From Symbiodinium natans (lineage: Eukaryota > Sar > Dinophyceae > Suessiales > Symbiodiniaceae), in contig CAJNDS010002357.1 of assembly GCA_905221605.1 (NCBI GenBank), positions 1,101,331 to 1,165,330 on the forward strand: DNA of 64,000 nucleotides, written 5' to 3'. The translations under genes were made by a program, and so were the position numbers. The notes under the pieces were generated by a model, which ran no database searches, was not told the DNA's origin, and was given only the letters and a program-made list of their open reading frames with translations. Position 1 is the stretch's first letter. Each line of letters begins with the position of its first letter. Of the stretch, positions 63,782 to 64,000 are shown piece after piece.

Positions 63782-64000
63782 CTGGCTCACTGGAGGTTCA
63801 TGGAGCAGGGCTTCAGGGTCTAGGGTGAAGGGGCTTAGGCTACAAGAGCTTCAAGGGCTTCACATGTATCGGGCTCAGCTAGGGCATTGTAGGGCTTAGG
63901 GTTTAGGCGTCAGGGTTTAGGGTTTCGGACTTCGCATGCATACTGTTCTGTTGGGGCATTGGGGTGTAGGGCTCCCTTAGCTTCTAACTCTACAAACCCT

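Larger units (their letters stand above)
1..64000. repeat. Dispersed TTTAGGG/CCCTAAA telomere-type arrays
   Basis: Well over 100 short arrays of the 7-base telomere unit of plants, many algae and dinoflagellates, in both orientations, at a spacing of a few hundred bases. Arrays range from 2 to over 20 units and often carry variants (TTTGGGG, TTCAGGG, TTTCGGG, GTAGGGT). They lie in inferred introns, often within 50 bases of an exon. They are interstitial: no end of array reaches a chromosome end here. Confidence 0.95.

Overview
This window looks like nuclear DNA of a dinoflagellate (inference). Telomere-type repeats (TTTAGGG on one strand, CCCTAAA on the other) are scattered through all 64 kb in more than 100 short arrays. 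Between them lie many hairpin-like, non-coding mobile elements, long G runs and short GC-rich islands. No long open reading frame reads as a gene. The long frames mostly run through the repeats, which translate into runs such as LGFRV or LNPKP.

The genes lie in the short islands. Read on the minus strand, many islands become small exons of about 20-150 nt, each with an AG acceptor and a GT, GC or GA donor. GC and GA donors are a known feature of dinoflagellate genes. The best case runs from 17.1 kb down to 0.56 kb. Sixteen small exons join in one reading frame with no phase break and give a voltage-gated cation-channel core: S1, S2, the S2-S3 linker, S3, an S4 with arginine at every third position, the S4-S5 linker, S5 and a pore segment of the HW-x-x-x-Q type that I recall from dinoflagellate channels. 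S6 and the C-terminus would lie to the left of the window.

Upstream (higher coordinates) the minus strand keeps offering exons. From 17.6 to 40 kb they are of unknown function, with several in-phase runs (25.4-24.3, 34.2-33.9 and 39.9-38.0 kb). From 40.5 to 51.9 kb many are charged, heptad-like segments, suggesting a coiled-coil protein. From 52 to 63.8 kb there is a third group with an in-phase run at 56.2-54.2 kb. Two candidate exons end in an in-frame TGA (53,186 and 63,737) and may mark gene ends, so at least two or three head-to-tail minus-strand genes are likely. I cannot place start codons or exact gene borders.

Introns (0.1-3 kb) carry the telomeric arrays and at least a dozen families of short inverted-repeat elements, some nested in each other. 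Many exons are flanked by arrays of opposite polarity, so that the sense-strand intron begins TTTAGGG-rich and ends CCCTAAA-rich; such introns could fold with their ends together. A region at 19.8-21.3 kb differs: GC-rich degenerate tandem repeats, then a run of 55 G and a purine tract. I saw no rRNA, tRNA, CRISPR array or spliced-leader gene.

Caveat: many islands are open on both strands. Exons outside the channel rest on codon-like sequence plus plausible splice sites, and their 3' ends are often uncertain.
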